Positions 5,899 to 8,487 of a stretch of 8,487 nucleotides of DNA are shown here, in pieces (the first letter of the stretch is position 1; every line of letters begins with the position of its first letter). Position numbers and translations under genes: made by a program. The DNA comes from an uncultured Bacilli bacterium. Its GTDB lineage: Bacteria; Bacillota_I; Bacilli_A; RF39; UBA660. Where the stretch lies: positions 1 through 8,487 of the forward strand of contig CANQFX010000053.1 in NCBI GenBank assembly GCA_947600015.1. The letters are read 5' to 3'. Below the pieces are notes generated by a model that did not search any database, had not been told where the DNA came from, and was given only the letters and a program-made list of their open reading frames with translations.

Positions 5899-6369
5899 CT
5901 ATATTTTCGTTTCTAAGAGATGAATAATATGTTTAATAATTTGTTTTTTATTTTTCTCTCTACTTTCACATATTACATGTATTTTCTCATCATAATATTG
6001 TTTCCTTTTCGTATCATAAATACTAATGAAAACTACATTATCTTCTCCATAAGGATTATTTTTGTCGATAGCATTTAGTTTTCCAGTAATTCCTACTCCA
6101 TAAGTACTTCCTGCAAATGCAGCAATATTTTTACTCATTTCTCTAGCGGTTTCCATACTATAAACGGTATAAGTATCAATCACTTTACTCGATACTCCCA
6201 TCTTTATTTTAAATTCATTCGAATACGTTACTGCACTAAACTTCAATATCTCACTTGCTCCTTCGATATCTGTAATGGCACTCGCAACGGCTCCTCCCGT
6301 ACAAGACTCCATCGTCGCAATCGTTTCTTCTTTTTTCGTTAATTTTTCTACAATTTTATTAAAATTCAT
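5899..6369 (-). CDS. pncC: PncC / CinA C-terminal family, probable NMN deamidase
   Basis: A stand-alone CinA C-terminal domain of 156 residues, the family that deamidates nicotinamide mononucleotide to nicotinate mononucleotide, recycling NMN back into NAD synthesis. ESCTGG at 21-26 carries the expected catalytic Ser22; YSNEFKIK at 49-56 gives Tyr49 and Lys54, the same spacing from the serine as in characterised PncC proteins; TAREMS (74-79) is the usual helix. It departs from the family where ITGIAGP is expected: here GITGKLNAID (93-102). It may thus be a subgroup with shifted substrate preference. The ATG at 6369 overlaps the glycohydrolase stop by 4 bases (ATGA), with AAGGAAG just upstream, so translation is probably coupled. 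Its product NaMN is the substrate of NadD, encoded two genes upstream. Family membership is firm, the exact substrate is inferred. Confidence 0.85.
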   Translation of the reverse strand: MNFNKIVEKLTKKEETIATMESCTGGAVASAITDIEGASEILKFSAVTYSNEFKIKMGVSSKVIDTYTVYSMETAREMSKNIAAFAGSTYGVGITGKLNAIDKNNPYGEDNVVFISIYDTKRKQYYDEKIHVICESREKNKKQIIKHIIHLLETKI

Positions 6370-7244
6370 TCTCTTCCTTCTTTCTTTTTTTGTTTTTGTT
6401 TTTCTTGTTTTTCCCAGTCCAAAAGAACATTTTGCAATAGGAATTTCATATCTTCTGTCAAATATGGAATTAATTGTTTTATTTGTTTCTTTGGTATTTC
6501 ATAGTATGCCCCAGCAATCGCACCAGTTATACAAGCAATAGTATCACTATCTCCTCCAATTGATATTGCTTTTCGAATTGCGTCTTCAAAACCATTCGCA
6601 ATCGAAAAGACATAAATTGCTTGAGGAACCGTTTTTTCGGCTTTACTAGAGAAAATATAATTATGTTGTAACTCTTCTAAATCAAAATCTAAAGAATAAT
6701 ACTTTTCTTTTATATAAGTAATGGCTTTATCCTTTTCCATTCCATTTCGTAATAAAAAGATAAGTACTGCTACTGCTTCTGCACCCTTAATTGCTTCTAC
6801 ATGATTATGAGAAGGGATACTGGATAATCTAGCTTGTCTTTTTACTTCTTCTAAAGAAGAAAAGGAATACCCAATGGGACTTACTCTCATAGCACTACCA
6901 TTTCCAAAACTTTCTCCTGTACTCTTTCCTTCTAGCCAAGAAAGAAATCCTTTCCCAAAGCGATTTCTTCCATATAAATCTAATCCTCGGCTTTTTTCTC
7001 TAATTCCCCACTTTTTTAAATAAAATTCATAATCCTCTGTATGATTACAAATTGCATCATAGATACTACAAGTCAAAATAGAATCATCTGTAACGGAAGA
7101 CTTTTCTGTAAATAAAGGAATAGTTTGATCTAAAATTTTTATCCTTTCGTCATAAGGTCTAGGTTTCTTTTCTTTCTTCCAATACTCAATTTCTAATACT
7201 TCATAATAAGAACCTGCAACATCACCAATGATTCCTCCTAACAT
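6366..7244 (-). CDS. ADP-ribosylglycohydrolase (DraG/ARH family)
   Basis: Binuclear-metal hydrolase that removes ADP-ribose from proteins or small molecules, releasing free ADP-ribose. The length of 292 residues is typical. The N-terminal GDVAGSYYE (7-15) is the family opening. VTDDS (51-55) supplies the first metal-binding Thr-Asp-Asp; GNGSAMRVSPIG (114-125) is the glycine-rich loop; SHNH (145-148) is the conserved helix site; and GGDSDTIA (230-237) supplies the second metal-binding pair Asp232/Asp234. All key ligands are present, so it should be active. A Lys/Glu/Gln-rich tail (about 276-292) follows. The ATG at 7244 follows GGAGGA with 6 bases spacing, 26 bases after nadD; the stop overlaps the pncC start. 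No partner ADP-ribosyltransferase is visible. Substrate is unknown; in this NAD operon a role in recycling ADP-ribose or making the NrtR effector is plausible but inferred. Confidence 0.9.
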   Translation of the reverse strand: MLGGIIGDVAGSYYEVLEIEYWKKEKKPRPYDERIKILDQTIPLFTEKSSVTDDSILTCSIYDAICNHTEDYEFYLKKWGIREKSRGLDLYGRNRFGKGFLSWLEGKSTGESFGNGSAMRVSPIGYSFSSLEEVKRQARLSSIPSHNHVEAIKGAEAVAVLIFLLRNGMEKDKAITYIKEKYYSLDFDLEELQHNYIFSSKAEKTVPQAIYVFSIANGFEDAIRKAISIGGDSDTIACITGAIAGAYYEIPKKQIKQLIPYLTEDMKFLLQNVLLDWEKQEKQKQKKKEGRE

Positions 7245-7270
7245 AATTTTCCTCCTTTCATTTATTTTAA

Positions 7271-7861
7271 CTAAATTTCATTTTGATATAAATGTTTTTT
7301 TTCAATATAAGATGAAATATCGGGATCTAATAAATGGGCAATCGATTTTCTATTTACTAATTGTTCTCTAATATAAGTAGAAGATAATTCTTTCATTTTT
7401 ATATCTGTTATAATAATATTCTTCTTCCAGACAACAAGTTTTTTCATAATATTGTCTATATCATCACCTTTTCGTTTAATCACTAATATTTTATAATTAT
7501 TTAATATTTCTTCTGCTTGTTTCCACTTTTCTATATAACTCAAATTATCCGTTCCACAAATAAAATAAATTTCATCTTTTGGATATAACTCTTTAAAATG
7601 CGCAAGTGTTTGATAAGTATAGACTACTTTTTCTTTTAATTCATAATTACTCACTTCTAATTTAGAATATTTATTACAAATTAATTGTAACATTTCATAA
7701 CGATTTTTATCTGGTATTAAATTGTTTTTATATTCATAATTTTTTCCAGTAGGAACATAAATCACTTTATCTATATATTTTTTTTCAATTAATTCTAAGG
7801 CAATTTCAATATGTCTTTTATGAGGGGGATTGAAACTTCCACCAAAAATTCCAATCTTCAT
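7271..7861 (-). CDS. nadD: Nicotinate-nucleotide adenylyltransferase
   Basis: Transfers AMP from ATP to nicotinate mononucleotide to give NaAD, the last step before amidation to NAD. The length of 196 residues is normal. The nucleotidyltransferase signature GIFGGSFNPPHKRH (4-17) places His14 and His17 at the HxGH positions, though the usual glycine is Arg16. ICGTDNL (101-107) and WKQAEEIL (113-120) match the NadD substrate region, and LSSTYIR (159-165) is the second ATP-binding motif ISSTxIR. NadD is favoured over the related CoaD by these features and by length. The ATG at 7861 follows AAGGAGGG with about 6 bases spacing, 17 bases after prs. In many Firmicutes nadD is next to yqeK and rsfS; here it is followed by an ADP-ribosylglycohydrolase and pncC. 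Confidence 0.94.
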   Translation of the reverse strand: MKIGIFGGSFNPPHKRHIEIALELIEKKYIDKVIYVPTGKNYEYKNNLIPDKNRYEMLQLICNKYSKLEVSNYELKEKVVYTYQTLAHFKELYPKDEIYFICGTDNLSYIEKWKQAEEILNNYKILVIKRKGDDIDNIMKKLVVWKKNIIITDIKMKELSSTYIREQLVNRKSIAHLLDPDISSYIEKKHLYQNEI

Positions 7862-7878
7862 AGAAATCCCTCCTTCTT

Positions 7879-8487
7879 TTATCTTTCGTTTCGCTTTTTT
7901 TGTTTAATTTTCGCAATCATTTGCTTTTTCCCATTTCTTAATTCTTCAATATCTCCTTTTTTATTAAAAGTATCAATAATATGGGCAATATATTTGGAAC
8001 AGTCCACATCGACATACCAATCTTCTTCTTTAATTTCTTTTGGTACATAAGAGAGATTTGTCGAATACAATTTATTAAAAACTCCTTGTTTGTGTGCTTC
8101 AATAAAACTTTCATATCCTTCTGTAAATAATGAGAATGTCGCAATTAAATAAATATTTCTAGCTTCTTTTTTTCGCAAATGTTTTGCTACTTCTATCATT
8201 GAAGCACCACTTGCAATCATATCATCTACTACGATAACATCTTTTCCTTTTGGATCGGCACCCATATACATATGTTCAACAATTGGATTTTTACCGTTCA
8301 CTACTTTACTTAGATCACGTCTTTTATAAAAAACTCCTACATCGCAGCCTAACATGTCTGCATAATATCTTGCTCTTTCCATTGCGCCCATATCGGGACT
8401 AATTACCAAAATATCTTGGATATCTTCTTCTACAATTAAACGATCTAAAATCGTATGGGTAGGATAAAAGTTTTCAAAGGGTAGTCT
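7879..8487 (-). CDS. prs: Ribose-phosphate pyrophosphokinase (PRPP synthase), C-terminal part
   Basis: Makes phosphoribosyl pyrophosphate from ribose 5-phosphate and ATP, needed for purine, pyrimidine, histidine and NAD synthesis. The frame is open to the window edge, so 202 C-terminal residues are seen and the start is missing; the TTG at 8409 is internal, since the 26 codons before it continue the family sequence (PFENFYPTHTILDRL). ISPDMGAMERAR and KRRDL (the flexible loop) match the catalytic core, and the PRPP-binding loop reads VIVVDDMIASGAS, with ASGAS instead of the classic T-x-G-T. This matches a longer, divergent Prs type seen in Firmicutes rather than the short B. subtilis form, as does the NTFNKKG-like tail region. 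It is the most upstream gene visible in the NAD operon, 17 bases before nadD; PRPP is the co-substrate of pyridine phosphoribosyltransferases. Confidence 0.88.
   Translation of the reverse strand, partial: RLPFENFYPTHTILDRLIVEEDIQDILVISPDMGAMERARYYADMLGCDVGVFYKRRDLSKVVNGKNPIVEHMYMGADPKGKDVIVVDDMIASGASMIEVAKHLRKKEARNIYLIATFSLFTEGYESFIEAHKQGVFNKLYSTNLSYVPKEIKEEDWYVDVDCSKYIAHIIDTFNKKGDIEELRNGKKQMIAKIKQKKRNER

Noticed and set aside
6366..6369. TGA read as tryptophan (code 4, Mollicutes-like)
   Set aside because: The glycohydrolase ends at TGA in a standard ATGA overlap with pncC, tryptophans are encoded by TGG, and murI indicates a walled cell.
7879..8409. Prs read as a 176-residue protein starting at the TTG at 8409
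   Set aside because: The frame stays open to 8487 and the additional 26 codons continue the conserved Prs sequence (ENFYPTHTILD), so the TTG is an internal leucine codon.
1..8487. tRNA, rRNA, riboswitch, CRISPR array or insertion sequence
   Set aside because: No clover-leaf, conserved aptamer core, regularly spaced repeats or transposase-like frame could be recognised; nearly all sequence is accounted for by the minus-strand genes.

Overview
The window is AT-rich and every supported gene lies on the minus strand, so transcription runs from high to low coordinates. Gene content, strong GGAGG-type ribosome binding sites and AT-rich composition suggest a low-GC Bacillota, perhaps an uncultured gut lineage on the Bacilli/Erysipelotrichia/RF39 side; that placement is inference. 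The standard bacterial code fits: tryptophan is TGG in the reading frames and TGA acts as a stop in an ATGA overlap at 6366-6369.

Region A (8487 down to 2494) looks like one long operon centred on NAD: the 3' part of prs (PRPP synthase), nadD, an ADP-ribosylglycohydrolase, a PncC-type NMN deamidase, an NrtR-type Nudix/winged-helix regulator, nadK, then uvsE (UV damage endonuclease) and murI (glutamate racemase). Junctions run from a 4-base overlap to 45 bases. Prs supplies PRPP; PncC turns NMN into NaMN; NadD turns NaMN into NaAD; NadK turns NAD into NADP. The glycohydrolase can release ADP-ribose, the known type of effector for NrtR proteins, whose Nudix catalytic residues are degraded here. 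The operon ends in a clear intrinsic terminator (2441-2469).

Region B (2469 down to 370) is an accessory surface-protein module. Just after the terminator is a promoter with consensus -35 (TTGACA) and -10 (TATAAT) boxes separated by 20 bases, 12 of which are an uninterrupted G run touching the -10 box. This has the architecture of a phase-variable promoter driven by slipped-strand mispairing. It drives an exported BspA-like (DUF285-type) repeat protein. An uncharacterised coiled-coil lipoprotein follows, with no clear terminator between them. A hairpin terminator closes the module.

Region C (344 to 1) is the start of lepA (elongation factor 4), cut by the window edge.

The strongest candidate for something undescribed is the poly-G phase-variable promoter of the surface protein. 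Second is the NAD operon that encodes both an ADP-ribose-type sensor and an enzyme able to make its ligand. No RNA genes, CRISPR arrays, insertion sequences or riboswitches were recognised.
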